NCBI RefSeq assembly: GCF_040822085.1
Contig: NZ_CP162006.1
Span: forward strand, 4,030,001-4,094,000
Direction of reading: 5' to 3'
DNA length: 64,000 nt
DNA from: Rhodoferax sp. WC2427
GTDB lineage: Bacteria > Pseudomonadota > Gammaproteobacteria > Burkholderiales > Burkholderiaceae_C
Position 1 is the first letter of the stretch, and the number at the start of each line of letters is the position of its first letter. Positions 35,532 through 43,679 of this stretch are shown here, in pieces. The position numbers were made by a program, and so were the translations under genes. A model generated the notes under the pieces. The model made no database searches and was not told where the DNA came from. It saw only the letters and a program-made list of their open reading frames with translations.

Positions 35532-35834
35532 ATGGACTACCTCGACTTCGACACCAGCGAAGACGAGCACGGCTGCGCATCCCTGGAAGCCATGGCCTCC
35601 GTCCCCCCCGCCCAGGTGCCCGCCGTGCAAGCCGAAATCCAGCAAGTGCTGGACTGGGCCCACGCCGCCTTTCCTGGCCTGCAGGCCCCGCTGGAGGAAG
35701 GTGGGGAGTGGGACTTTCAGGTGCAGCAGCAATCAGAGGTAGTGGCTGGGCATACGCGGCAGACGTTTACGCTTTCACTGACGGGTACGCCGCAGTTTTG
35801 CGAGGCGTTTCGGGGGCGGTTTTTGACGGGATGA
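35532..35834 (+). CDS. Small conserved-looking hypothetical protein
   Basis: A 100-residue acidic protein that I do not recognise (MDYLDFDTSEDEHGCASLEA, then WDFQVQQQSEVVAGHTRQTF and LSLTGTPQFCEAFRGRFL). It is predicted to be cytosolic, with no signal or membrane segment. The strong coding bias, the frame and the 14-base gap to the DUF6172 gene support it as real. It ends just before the accessory stretch. Confidence 0.65.
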   Translation: MDYLDFDTSEDEHGCASLEAMASVPPAQVPAVQAEIQQVLDWAHAAFPGLQAPLEEGGEWDFQVQQQSEVVAGHTRQTFTLSLTGTPQFCEAFRGRFLTG

Positions 35835-35901
35835 GGGTGGCGAGCGAGCACTGAATAGGCGTTCAGCGACCGTCTGAGGCTGATAGGTTCAGGCTTGGGC
35901 C

Positions 35902-35970
35902 GCCTAAAGTTTGAGATAGCCAGTATGACCCGGCTTGCCGGGGCATATCCGGTTGATTGAATGGTTGGGC
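35902..35970 (+). repeat. attC-like site A (possible integron cassette boundary)
   Basis: Starts with GCCTAAAGTTTGAG and ends with GGTTGATTGAATGGTTGGGC, the latter a good match to an attC right half (GTTRRRY = GTTGGGC). Between them is an imperfect palindrome, CCAGTATGACCCGGC / GCCGGGGCATATCCGG with a TT tip. The left R-box is GCCTAAA, not RYYYAAC. Weak but suggestive. Confidence 0.35.
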
Positions 35971-36018
35971 GCCATTGGTGGCCCGGACACACAGCCTCCT
36001 TGTTCGACGCCCCGCGTG

Positions 36019-36411
36019 CTACGGCTCGCAATGACTGGCCACGCAAACCTTGTTTCCTTCTGGGTCCCGGAAGTAGGCGCCATAGTAGTTTGGGTGGTAC
36101 TGAGGCCTTAATCCCGGCGCCCCCTCCGAGGTACCTCCGGTGCGCAGCGCAGCCTCGTAAGCTGCCTCGACGGTATTTCTATCCTTCGCCTGGAACGCGA
36201 CCATTTGCCCATTACCTGGGTTGTGTGGGTGCCCGTCGTAGGGTTTGCAGATAACGAAGTAGGGACGCGAGCGACCTTCACTGTGCCAACCGGCCCAGGG
36301 TTTCTCGGGCTCGCAAAAGCGAGCTTCGTTACCAAGAACGAGCATGACTTCGGAATAGAACTTCAACGCTCGATCGAAGTCTTTGACGCTCACGAAGATG
36401 TGCGAGAACAC
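36019..36411 (-). CDS. VOC family protein (glyoxalase/bleomycin-resistance fold)
   Basis: A 130-residue protein of the vicinal-oxygen-chelate superfamily: MFSHIFVSVKDFDRALKFYSEV at the start and YGAYFRDPEGNKVCVASH at the end, the usual beta-alpha-beta-beta-beta units with potential metal ligands (His4, His/Glu at the end). The fold serves glyoxalases, dioxygenases and resistance proteins; no substrate is indicated. It lies between two attC-like sites in a stretch with weaker coding bias and lower GC than its neighbours, and points opposite to the genes before it. VOC genes are common in integron cassettes, so transfer is plausible. Confidence 0.85.
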   Translation of the reverse strand: MFSHIFVSVKDFDRALKFYSEVMLVLGNEARFCEPEKPWAGWHSEGRSRPYFVICKPYDGHPHNPGNGQMVAFQAKDRNTVEAAYEAALRTGGTSEGAPGLRPQYHPNYYGAYFRDPEGNKVCVASHCEP

Positions 36412-36434
36412 GGCAGTTCCTCCGCTCCTATGAC

Positions 36435-36487
36435 GCCCAACGTGATGTACACCGCAAAACCTGCGGCTTAATTCGACGAATGAGGCT
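36435..36487 (+). repeat. attC-like site B (possible integron cassette end)
   Basis: Begins with GCCCAAC, the exact reverse complement of the GTTGGGC that ends site A, as expected if one cassette lies between them. It continues with hairpin CCGCA/TGCGG and GCGGCTTAATTCGACGAATG, which resembles the right half of attC sites. The final R-box is degraded (AATGAGGC). Confidence 0.35.
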
Positions 36488-36671
36488 TAAATGAACCATC
36501 GAAATATCCTGTAAGTGGCTTGGTAACTGGTTGTTCGCGGGAGAGTCCAGGTCTTGTACAGCTATGAAAACTCTGCTAAACCCCGCGGCCAAACGATAGC
36601 CCAGTATGTAGCGAGGCGAGCCTATGAAAACGTCCAAGCAACGGAGTTTGTGGTTCAAAACGTAAAGCCGT

Positions 36672-36716
36672 GAAACGCTCTCTTATCCATAGCTACTACC
36701 GCTTATGGAATATGCG
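36672..36716. repeat. Palindromic repeat copy 6 (fragment, inverted)
   Basis: AGCTACTACCGCTTATGGAA then TATGCGCC, with ATCCATAGCT just before. It is oriented opposite to most other copies. Confidence 0.5.
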
Positions 36717-36780
36717 CCAGGGGCACTTTTTTCTTGAACTGGTGAATATGCCAATCAGCGTTCGTGCTGACCACCTGGGG

Positions 36781-36898
36781 ACCGGGTCAGACCTTGACCG
36801 CTCGCATGGACAACAGCCGGGAGGGGTCAGAGCCCCTTTTCGGTTTTCGACCGGTCCCACATCGGCGTGGTCAGTCGCGCAATGGGGATCTGACCCCA
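36781..36898. repeat. GGGGTC-type inverted repeats (REP-like remnant)
   Basis: Three related motifs in 120 bases: ACCGGGTCAGACC (36781-36793), GGGGTCAGAGCCCC (36823-36836) and TGGGGATCTGACCCCA (36883-36898). Such sequences often flank Y1/IS200-like (RAYT) transposase genes in proteobacteria. No transposase frame is present here. Confidence 0.5.
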
Positions 36899-36928
36899 CC
36901 AGGCTGCCTCCCGCCAAGCTGCGTCCAT

Positions 36929-37768
36929 TTACGAACCCAACCCCAACCGCTTGCAAATCTCCAGCGTCGCCACGCTCTGGTTCATGGTGTAGAAGTGCAG
37001 GCTGGGTGCACCACCTTTGATGAGGCGTTCGCACAGGTCGGTGACCACTTCCAGGCCGAAGGCCTTGATGCTGGCGGTGTCGTCACCGAAGCCTTGCAAG
37101 CGCAGGCGGATCCAGCGGGGGATTTCGGCGCCACAGGCGTCGCTGAAGCGCATCAGCTGCGACGAGCTGGCGATGGGCATGATGCCGGGAACGACCGGGA
37201 TGGTCACGCCCAGCTTGCGGGCGTCGTCCACCAGGCGGAAGTAGGCATCGGCGTTGTAGAAGTACTGCGTCATGGCCGAATTGGCCCCGGCGTGGACTTT
37301 GATGGCGAAGGCGTTCAGGTCGGCATCCGCCGATTTGGCCTGGGGGTGCACTTCGGGGTAGCAGGCCACCTCGATGTGGAAGGCATTGCCGGTTTCGGCG
37401 CGGATGAAGGCCACCAGGTCGCTGGCGTAGTGGAATTCACCGCCTGCGCCGTAGCCGCTGGGCAGGTCACCGCGCAGGGCCACCAGGCGCTTCACGCCCA
37501 TGGAGCGCAAAGTGGCGAGCTGGGCCCGCACGGTGGCCTTGGTGGCACCGACGCACGAAAAGTGGCTGGCGGCCGACACGCCCTCGGCCAGGATCTCGGC
37601 CACGGTGGAAAAAGTGCCTTCTTGCGTAGAACCACCGGCACCAAAGGTGACCGAGCAGAACTCGGGCTTCAGGGCGTACAGGGCCTGGCGCACGGTGCGC
37701 AGCTTGGCCGCACCTTCAGGCGTTTTGGGAGGGAAAAACTCCAGACTCAGGGGAATATTCTTGGCCAT
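36929..37768 (-). CDS. metF: 5,10-methylenetetrahydrofolate reductase
   Basis: FAD enzyme making 5-methyltetrahydrofolate for methionine synthesis; 279 residues, normal length. SLEFFPPKTPEG at the start carries the family Glu, followed by FGAGGSTQEGT, VALRGDLPSG (FAD/folate site) and PVVPGIMPIASSSQLMRF. It is three bases downstream of tlyA. With ahcY further upstream, this stretch covers the methyl cycle. Confidence 0.97.
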   Translation of the reverse strand: MAKNIPLSLEFFPPKTPEGAAKLRTVRQALYALKPEFCSVTFGAGGSTQEGTFSTVAEILAEGVSAASHFSCVGATKATVRAQLATLRSMGVKRLVALRGDLPSGYGAGGEFHYASDLVAFIRAETGNAFHIEVACYPEVHPQAKSADADLNAFAIKVHAGANSAMTQYFYNADAYFRLVDDARKLGVTIPVVPGIMPIASSSQLMRFSDACGAEIPRWIRLRLQGFGDDTASIKAFGLEVVTDLCERLIKGGAPSLHFYTMNQSVATLEICKRLGLGS

Positions 37769-37771
37769 GGC

Positions 37772-38779
37772 TCATGCCGCCTTTTTTGCATAAATAAAGA
37801 ATTCACGGTTGCCGTCGCCGCCTTCGAGCACGCTGTCAAACCAGTCCAGCACTTCCAGCTCCACTTCGGCGCAGCACTGGCGCAGGCGCGCTTCCACCAC
37901 GGCGTACAGGGCCGGGTCGCGCACGATGCCGCCCTTGCCGACCTGGCCGGGCTGCAGTTCGAACTGCGGCTTGACCAGCATCAACAGGTGGCCATCGGGC
38001 GGCAGCAAGGGCACCAGCGCGGGCAGGATGTGGGTGAGCGAGATAAACGACACATCACCCGTGACCAGGTCGAACTCGGGCGTGGTGTCCACACCGTCCA
38101 GCCCGGCCTTGCGGCGGTGGCGCTTGGGGGCAGCGTCGGCGGCGGGTTCAGCCTCCAGAGGCCGCGCGTTGACTTTGCCGGTGGCCTGGGCGATGTGCGC
38201 CTCGATCTCGGCATCGTCTGCGTCGTCGCTGTCGTCGTAGTCGGTGACTTCACCGCCGCCGCGCATCCAGCTGTAGGGGGCCTCGGGCTCGGGGTCGTCC
38301 ACGGTGGGGGGCACCCAGTGCTCAGACAACACCAGCTCGCAGGCTTCCTGCAGGGATTCAGGGGTGAGCGAGCGGGCGTTCAGGCCCTCTACGCACAGCA
38401 CCCGGGCATCGACGCGCAGCTTGGGGTGCAGCTGGGCATGGCCCACGTCCACACCGGTCACCTGGGCCACGCCCGCCTGCAGCAGGCAGTCGGTGAAACC
38501 ACCGGTGCTTTGGCCCACGTCCAGCACGTACAGGCCGGTCACATCCAGGCCGGTGTGTTTGAGAGCGGCCTCCAGCTTGAGCCCGCCGCGCGAGACGTAG
38601 CGCGCCTCGGCATCGTTGAGCAGCTCCAGCGGCGCGTCTTCGGGGATATCGTCCTTGTTCTTGACCACCGTGCGCCATTTGATGCCGTCGAACCAGCGCA
38701 TCCCCCCGGTGATCAGGCGCACGGCCTGCGAACGGGATGCGGCCATGCCGCGTTCTACTAACAATTGGTCTGCACGCAT
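37772..38779 (-). CDS. tlyA: TlyA family rRNA methyltransferase with acidic insertion
   Basis: Predicted 2'-O-methyltransferase of ribosomal RNA; 335 residues. S4 RNA-binding domain at residues 1-60 (RADQLLVERGMAASRSQAVR), then an FtsJ-like domain with SAM motif VLDVGQSTGGFTDCLLQAG (about 85-103) and MLVKPQFELQPGQVGKGGIV near the end. Residues about 150-232 are an extra acidic and Pro-rich segment (YDDSDDADDAEIEAH) that breaks the FtsJ domain, which explains why it is about 70-90 residues longer than usual. It is coupled to metF. In some bacteria TlyA affects capreomycin sensitivity. Confidence 0.9.
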   Translation of the reverse strand: MRADQLLVERGMAASRSQAVRLITGGMRWFDGIKWRTVVKNKDDIPEDAPLELLNDAEARYVSRGGLKLEAALKHTGLDVTGLYVLDVGQSTGGFTDCLLQAGVAQVTGVDVGHAQLHPKLRVDARVLCVEGLNARSLTPESLQEACELVLSEHWVPPTVDDPEPEAPYSWMRGGGEVTDYDDSDDADDAEIEAHIAQATGKVNARPLEAEPAADAAPKRHRRKAGLDGVDTTPEFDLVTGDVSFISLTHILPALVPLLPPDGHLLMLVKPQFELQPGQVGKGGIVRDPALYAVVEARLRQCCAEVELEVLDWFDSVLEGGDGNREFFIYAKKAA

Positions 38780-38800
38780 CGGGTTCCTAGAAGATAAAAA

Positions 38801-38819
38801 CTCCCCCGTTGCGGGGGAG
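38801..38819 (-). terminator. ahcY terminator
   Basis: Arms CTCCCCCG and GCGGGGGAG around TT; on the minus strand TTTTTATC follows. It lies between ahcY and tlyA, so tlyA-metF probably has its own promoter or depends on read-through. Confidence 0.85.
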
Positions 38820-38827
38820 CGAACGCT

Positions 38828-40270
38828 TTAATAGCGGTAGGTTTCGGCTTTGTACGGGCCGGCTTTGGAGACACCGATGTACGCGGCTTGCTCGTCGGTC
38901 AGTTCGGTCAGCATCGCGCCGACCTTCTTCAGGTGCAGGCGGGCGACTTTTTCGTCCAGGTGCTTGGGCAGCACGTAGACCTTGCCGTTTTCGTACGCGT
39001 CCTTCTTGGTGAACAGCTCGATCTGGGCGATGGTCTGGTTGGCGAAGCTGGCCGACATCACAAAGCTGGGGTGGCCGGTGCCGCAACCCAGGTTGACCAA
39101 ACGGCCCTTGGCCAGCAGGATGATCTTTTTGCCGCTGGGGAAGGTGATGTGATCGACCTGGGGCTTGATCTCTTCCCACTGGTACTTTTCAATCGCCGCA
39201 ACTTCGATTTCGTTGTCGAAGTGGCCGATATTGCAGACGATGGCCTGGTCCTTCATGCGCAGCATGTGGTCGTGGGTGATGACGCTCTTGTTGCCGGTGG
39301 TGGTCACGAAGATGTCAGCGTGTTCGCAGGCGTATTCCATGGTGACCACGCGGTAGCCTTCCATGGCGGCTTGCAGGGCGTTGATGGGGTCGATCTCGGT
39401 GACCCACACCTGGGCGCTGAGTGCGCGCAGGGCTTGGGCCGAGCCCTTGCCCACGTCGCCGTAACCGGCCACCACGGCTACCTTGCCCGCAATCATCACG
39501 TCGGTGGCGCGCTTGATGCCGTCCACCAGGGATTCGCGGCAGCCGTACAGGTTGTCGAACTTGCTCTTGGTCACCGAATCGTTGACGTTGATGGCGCGGA
39601 ACAGCAGCGTGCCCTTGGCCGACATTTCGTTCAGGCGGTGCACGCCGGTGGTGGTTTCTTCGGTCACGCCGATGATTTCAGCGGCCTTGCGGGTGTACCA
39701 GGTGGGGTCCACGGCCAGCTTGGCCTTGATGGCGTTGTACAGCAGGGTTTCTTCTTCGCTGGTGGGGTTGGCCACCACGGAGAGGTCTTTTTCGGCGCGC
39801 TGGCCCAGGTGCATCAGCAGCGTGGCATCGCCGCCGTCGTCCAGGATCATGTTCGGGCCTTCGCCGGGCGTGCCCTTGGCGCCGAAGTCAAAAATCGCGT
39901 GGGTGTAGTCCCAGTAGTCTTTCAGCGACTCGCCCTTGATGGCGAACACCGGCGTACCGGCAGCGGCAATGGCAGCAGCTGCGTGGTCTTGGGTGGAGAA
40001 AATATTGCACGAAGCCCAGCGCACGGTGGCACCCAGGGCTTGCAGGGTCTCGATCAGCACGGCGGTCTGGATCGTCATGTGCAGCGAACCGGTGATGCGC
40101 GCGCCCTTCAGCGGCTGGGCCGCGGCGAATTCTTCGCGGATGGCCATCAGGCCGGGCATTTCGGTTTCAGCAATGCGGATTTCGCGCTGGCCCCAGCCTG
40201 CCAGGGACAGGTCGGCAATGGCTTGGTCGGCGGTGGAAACGGGAGAAACAGACTTGAGAACTGCGTTCAT
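38828..40270 (-). CDS. ahcY: S-adenosylhomocysteine hydrolase (adenosylhomocysteinase)
   Basis: NAD-dependent enzyme splitting S-adenosylhomocysteine into adenosine and homocysteine, which removes the inhibitor of methyltransferases. 480 residues from [20 protein letters not shown]. An upstream ATG (40363) would give 31 more residues but lies inside the riboswitch, so I reject it. Visible motifs: [29 protein letters not shown] region ([15 protein letters not shown]), the NAD-binding [18 protein letters not shown] and the C-terminal [12 protein letters not shown]. It is controlled by a SAH riboswitch. Confidence 0.98.
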   Translation of the reverse strand: MNAVLKSVSPVSTADQAIADLSLAGWGQREIRIAETEMPGLMAIREEFAAAQPLKGARITGSLHMTIQTAVLIETLQALGATVRWASCNIFSTQDHAAAAIAAAGTPVFAIKGESLKDYWDYTHAIFDFGAKGTPGEGPNMILDDGGDATLLMHLGQRAEKDLSVVANPTSEEETLLYNAIKAKLAVDPTWYTRKAAEIIGVTEETTTGVHRLNEMSAKGTLLFRAINVNDSVTKSKFDNLYGCRESLVDGIKRATDVMIAGKVAVVAGYGDVGKGSAQALRALSAQVWVTEIDPINALQAAMEGYRVVTMEYACEHADIFVTTTGNKSVITHDHMLRMKDQAIVCNIGHFDNEIEVAAIEKYQWEEIKPQVDHITFPSGKKIILLAKGRLVNLGCGTGHPSFVMSASFANQTIAQIELFTKKDAYENGKVYVLPKHLDEKVARLHLKKVGAMLTELTDEQAAYIGVSKAGPYKAETYRY

Positions 40271-40344
40271 GGTGGCTCCAATAGAGGTTGGTACAGCCAC
40301 TGCGCAGCAGAACGGGGAACAACTCGACTCACCCTGCTGGCAGT

Positions 40345-40427
40345 GGGTGAGCGCCGTTATCAAAGGATACGGGTTCCGAGCCTCACACTTTGGTAGTGAC
40401 CAAAGGTTGCAGCGCTCCTCGGAAGTG
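40345..40427 (-). ncRNA. SAH riboswitch upstream of ahcY
   Basis: On the minus strand the conserved pieces appear in order: CCGAGGAGCGCTGCAACC (from 40422), a variable hairpin, AGGCTCGGAACC, and AACGGCGCTCACC (ending at 40346). The last pieces form the outer stem and pseudoknot with GGAGCGCTGC. This matches the S-adenosylhomocysteine riboswitch, which turns on ahcY when the inhibitor builds up. A TATAAT box (40437-40432) lies directly upstream, so transcription starts at its edge. Confidence 0.92.
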
Positions 40428-40484
40428 GCAGATTATACGGTTGACTTGCACCCGTCCTGTGGGATGCGGGCCAAATTGGCCCCT

Positions 40485-40526
40485 GGCGCTCGATGGATAA
40501 GCGAGAGCAGCTACTTATTTTGTAGC
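40485..40526. repeat. Palindromic repeat copy 7
   Basis: GCGCTCGATGGATAAGCGAG followed by AGCAGCTACTTATTTTGTAG. It sits between the ahcY promoter and the TRAP operon terminator. Confidence 0.55.
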
Positions 40527-40532
40527 ACCCAT

Positions 40533-40560
40533 AAAAAAACCTCCCGAAGGAGGTTTTTTT
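40533..40560 (-). terminator. TRAP operon terminator
   Basis: Arms AAAAAAACCTCC and GGAGGTTTTTTT around CGAA, with T-runs on both strands, 21 bases after the dctM-like stop codon. Confidence 0.9.
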
Positions 40561-40581
40561 GGATACGGACCATCGCCGTGC

Positions 40582-41910
40582 CTAGTTCACCATGCCCAGC
40601 AGGCGTGGCAGCCACAGGGTCAGGCTGGGCCAGAACGTCACCACCAGCAAGAAGCCGATCATGGTTTTGAGCCAGGGCCAGACGGCGACGGTGAGCTCGC
40701 TGATGCCCATTTTGGTAATGCCCGATGCCACATACAGGTTCAAGCCGACGGGAGGGTGACACAGGCCCACTTCCATGTTGACGGCCATCAAAATGCCGAA
40801 GTGCACCGGGTGGATGCCCATCTTGACGGCCACCGGAAACAGGATGGGGGCCATGATCAGCACAATGGCCGCCGGGTCCATGAAGTTGCCGGCGGCCAGC
40901 AGAATCACGTTCACCAGCAGCAGGAATGCCACCAGGCCAAAGCCCTGGGCGCTCATCCACGCGGCCATGGCCTGCGGAATTTGCTCGGAGGTCATCAGGA
41001 ACGAGAACAGCACCGCGTTGGTGATGATGTACAGCAGCATGGAGCTCATGGCAGCGGCGCTGCGCAGCGACTTGGGCACGTCGCTCAGCTTCAGGTCTTT
41101 GTAGACAAACACCGAGATAAAGAACGCATACACCGCCGCCATGGCCGCTGCCTCGGTGGGGGTGAACTTGCCGCTGTAGATGCCGCCGATCACCACCACG
41201 ATCAGCAGCAGACCCCACATGCTGTCGCGGAAGGCCTGGTAGCGCTCACGCCAGGTGGCCTTGGGCATGCGCGGGTAGTCCAGCTTCTTGGCACGCCACC
41301 AGGTGGTCACGCCCAGCAAAAACGACAGGCACAGGCCGGGCACGATACCGGCCAGAAACAGCTGCCCCACCGAGGCCGAGCTGACGGCTTCGCCGTGCGG
41401 GCCCACACCGTTCATACCGGCGGTGGCGATGGAGTAAATCACCAGGTTGATGGACGGCGGGAACAAGATGCCGAGTGCGCCCGAGGTGGCAATCACACCC
41501 GCGCCGAATTGCTTGGGATAGCCCTGCTTGACCATGGCAGGCAGCATGATGGAGCCCACCGCCACCACGGTGGCCACCGACGAGCCGGAGATGGCTGCAA
41601 ACAGTGCACAGGCCAGCACGCCCGCCAGCCCCATGCCGCCGTACCAGTGGCCGATCATGGAGGTGCAGAAGTTGATCATCCGCTTGGCCACGCCACCGTG
41701 CGTCAGAAAGTTGCCCGCCAGAATGAAGAACGGGATGGCCATGATCTCGAACTTCTCGATGCCGGTAAACAGCTTCAAGGCCACCGAGGCCACAGGCACG
41801 TCGGTCAGCGTAAACAGAAAGGTCAGCACCGTCAGGCCCAGCGCGATCGAGATGGGCATGCCGGTGACCATCAAGACCACCAGCAGGGAAAAAATGATAA
41901 GGGTATTCAT
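40582..41910 (-). CDS. dctM: TRAP transporter large permease DctM
   Basis: Inner-membrane subunit, 442 residues and about 12 helices, that drives sodium-coupled solute import. GMPISIALGLTVLTFLFTLTD, MAIPFFILAGNFLTHGGVA and ALGILFPPSINLVIYSIATA with GLCHPPVGLNLYVAS are DctM hallmarks. It lies downstream of dctQ-like and dctP-like genes and ends at a strong terminator. Substrate is probably a C4-dicarboxylate or other carboxylate, judged from the family and the DctB-like kinase next door. Confidence 0.94.
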   Translation of the reverse strand: MNTLIIFSLLVVLMVTGMPISIALGLTVLTFLFTLTDVPVASVALKLFTGIEKFEIMAIPFFILAGNFLTHGGVAKRMINFCTSMIGHWYGGMGLAGVLACALFAAISGSSVATVVAVGSIMLPAMVKQGYPKQFGAGVIATSGALGILFPPSINLVIYSIATAGMNGVGPHGEAVSSASVGQLFLAGIVPGLCLSFLLGVTTWWRAKKLDYPRMPKATWRERYQAFRDSMWGLLLIVVVIGGIYSGKFTPTEAAAMAAVYAFFISVFVYKDLKLSDVPKSLRSAAAMSSMLLYIITNAVLFSFLMTSEQIPQAMAAWMSAQGFGLVAFLLLVNVILLAAGNFMDPAAIVLIMAPILFPVAVKMGIHPVHFGILMAVNMEVGLCHPPVGLNLYVASGITKMGISELTVAVWPWLKTMIGFLLVVTFWPSLTLWLPRLLGMVN

Positions 41911-41927
41911 AAACAGTCTCCGGCGGC

Positions 41928-42521
41928 TCAGTGGGCTTCTTCGTCGACACCGGCGACGGTATGGGCTGCATGGGGCACTTCACCGGTCTGCCAGAAGTGC
42001 CAGGCCACCTGCAGGAAGCGAAAGCACATCAGCGACGAACCCAGTGGCACGCAGGAATAGGCGATCCAGGTGGGGATTTCCATGTCGGGCGAGGTGGGGC
42101 CTTCGGGTACGTCGCCCAGCTCCAGGCCCAGCTGGTGGAACAGCGCGTAGTGGAAGCCGTTTTCCCACACGAAATGCGCCCCCAGGGTCGCCACCACACC
42201 GGTAAACAGCGCACCCGCCAACAGGCCGAACAGCACCAACCATTTGGCCTTTTCGGGGGGCAGCTGGCGCACCAGCACGTCCACGCCCACGTGGGTGCCG
42301 TTGCGCACGCCATAGGCGGCACCAAACTTGGCCATCCACACAAACATGTAGATGCACAGCTCTTGCGCCCAGCTCACGTCCATGCGCACGGCATAGTCCT
42401 GGATGTAGGGCACGCCGCTCAAGAAGCGGTGCACCACCGCGAAAAAGATCACCAGGGTGGCGGCACCGATCAGGAAGGTGATCAGCCACTCTTCCAGGTG
42501 GTTCAGGATTCGATTGAACAT
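41928..42521 (-). CDS. dctQ: TRAP transporter small permease DctQ
   Basis: Small four-helix subunit, 197 residues. Start set at MFNRILNHLEEWLITFLIGA (42521), with an open but unlikely extension to 42557. SWAQELCIYMFVWMAKFGAAYGVRNGTHVGVDVL is the family signature. The helix-rich C-terminus ends with a hydrophilic tail containing His/Glu. It is 17 bases upstream of the dctM gene. Confidence 0.92.
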   Translation of the reverse strand: MFNRILNHLEEWLITFLIGAATLVIFFAVVHRFLSGVPYIQDYAVRMDVSWAQELCIYMFVWMAKFGAAYGVRNGTHVGVDVLVRQLPPEKAKWLVLFGLLAGALFTGVVATLGAHFVWENGFHYALFHQLGLELGDVPEGPTSPDMEIPTWIAYSCVPLGSSLMCFRFLQVAWHFWQTGEVPHAAHTVAGVDEEAH

Positions 42522-42578
42522 GGGTTCTCCAAAAATCGCCACGCCATGGAAAGCCACGGCGGGGGCTGATTTTTTTGG

Positions 42579-43598
42579 TTACTTGGGGGCCACGAAGCCG
42601 GTGGCTTTGTAGGCGGCATCGATGGTGGTCTTGCCCACGCGCGCCTCCATTTCCTTGTGCACCGGCATCAGCGCCTTCTTCCACTCGTTCAGCTCGGCCG
42701 GGGTGGGGGTGTAGACGGTGGTTTTGCCGCTGGCCTTGATTTTTTCCAGCGCCTGCACGTTCTCGGTGGCGGCAATCGCGTTGGCATAGGTGGTGGCATC
42801 CTTGACCGCGCCTTCCAGCGTGGTGCGGATGTCGGCGGGCAGGCCGTCCCAGAACTTCTTGTTGACGATCACCGCGTAGGCCAGGTGGCCGTGATTGGAC
42901 AGGGTGATGTGCTTTTGCACTTCATAGGTTTTCTGGGTGTAGAAGTTGGACGGCACGCCTTCGGTGCCATCCACCACGCCGGACTGCAGGGCCTGGTACA
43001 GCTCGCTGAAGGCCATCACCTGTGGGATCGCGCCCAGTGCCCGCATCTGCGCGTCCAGCACCTTGGAGCTCTGGATACGCATCTTCATGCCCTTGAAATC
43101 GGCCACGGTGTGCAGCGGCTTGTTGGCGCTCATGATGTGGAAACCGTTGTCCCAGTAGGCCAGGCCGTGGATGCCCTTGGGCTCCAGCTTCTTGAACAGC
43201 TCGGCACCCAGCGGACCTTCGGTGATGGCGCGGAATGCTGCGTCGTCCTTGAACAGGAACGGCAGGTCAAACACCTCGAATTCTTTTGCGCCCAGCGGGC
43301 CGAACTTGGCCAGCGACGGGGCCAGCATCTGCACCGAACCCAGCTGCAGCGCTTCCAGTTCTTCCTTGTCTTTGTACAGCTGGCTGTTGGGGTACAGCTC
43401 GACCTTGACCTTGCCCTTGGTGCGCTCTTCGGCCAGTTCCTTGAAGCGCTGTGCGCCCTTGCCCTTGGGGGTGTCGGGGGCGACCACGTGGCTGAACTTG
43501 ATGACGATGGGAGCCTGCGCGAAAGCGACGGTGGCGGCACACAGGGTGGCGGCGGCGATGGCGGCCTGGACCAAGGTACGGCGGGCAATGGGGTGCAT
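42579..43598 (-). CDS. dctP: TRAP transporter solute-binding protein DctP
   Basis: Periplasmic binding protein, 339 residues. Sec signal peptide ends at VAFAQ (RTLVQAAIAAATLCAATVAFAQ). IKFSHVVAPDTPKGKGAQRFKEL is the family start, followed by VELYPNSQLYKDKEELEALQLG and the DctP helix arginine MRIQSSKVLDAQ, which contacts the carboxylate of the ligand. First gene of the dctP-dctQ-dctM operon. It is divergent from the sensor kinase gene, and a perfect palindrome lies between them. Confidence 0.94.
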   Translation of the reverse strand: MHPIARRTLVQAAIAAATLCAATVAFAQAPIVIKFSHVVAPDTPKGKGAQRFKELAEERTKGKVKVELYPNSQLYKDKEELEALQLGSVQMLAPSLAKFGPLGAKEFEVFDLPFLFKDDAAFRAITEGPLGAELFKKLEPKGIHGLAYWDNGFHIMSANKPLHTVADFKGMKMRIQSSKVLDAQMRALGAIPQVMAFSELYQALQSGVVDGTEGVPSNFYTQKTYEVQKHITLSNHGHLAYAVIVNKKFWDGLPADIRTTLEGAVKDATTYANAIAATENVQALEKIKASGKTTVYTPTPAELNEWKKALMPVHKEMEARVGKTTIDAAYKATGFVAPK

Positions 43599-43665
43599 GG
43601 TGGTGTCTCCAGAGGGAAATGTTGCGATGGGGCGCAGTGTGTTCTGCGGGCCGCCGGGCGGGTAG

Positions 43666-43679
43666 TGTGGACTTCCACA
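43666..43679. promoter_or_regulatory. Candidate response-regulator site between TRAP operon and kinase gene
   Basis: Perfect inverted repeat TGTGGACTTCCACA with a 2-base spacer, centred 75 bases before dctP and 90 bases before the kinase start. A dimeric FixJ-type regulator encoded by the same locus would be a fitting binder; this is inference. Confidence 0.45.

Larger units (their letters stand above)
36412..36928. other. 517-base gene-poor accessory stretch
   Basis: Lower in GC than the flanks. It holds an attC-like site, a palindromic repeat fragment and three GGGGTC-type repeats. A 76-codon frame on the minus strand (36428-36658) has no recognisable features, weak coding character and overlaps the attC-like site, so I do not call a gene. 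The metF stop region follows directly. Confidence 0.5.

Noticed and set aside
36428..36658. 76-codon frame on the minus strand as a possible small gene
   Set aside because: No ribosome binding site, no family resemblance, and it overlaps the attC-like site; likely chance in AT-richer DNA.
40271..40363. N-terminal extension of AhcY (31 codons)
   Set aside because: The DNA is the SAH riboswitch; AhcY proteins begin near MNAVLKS.
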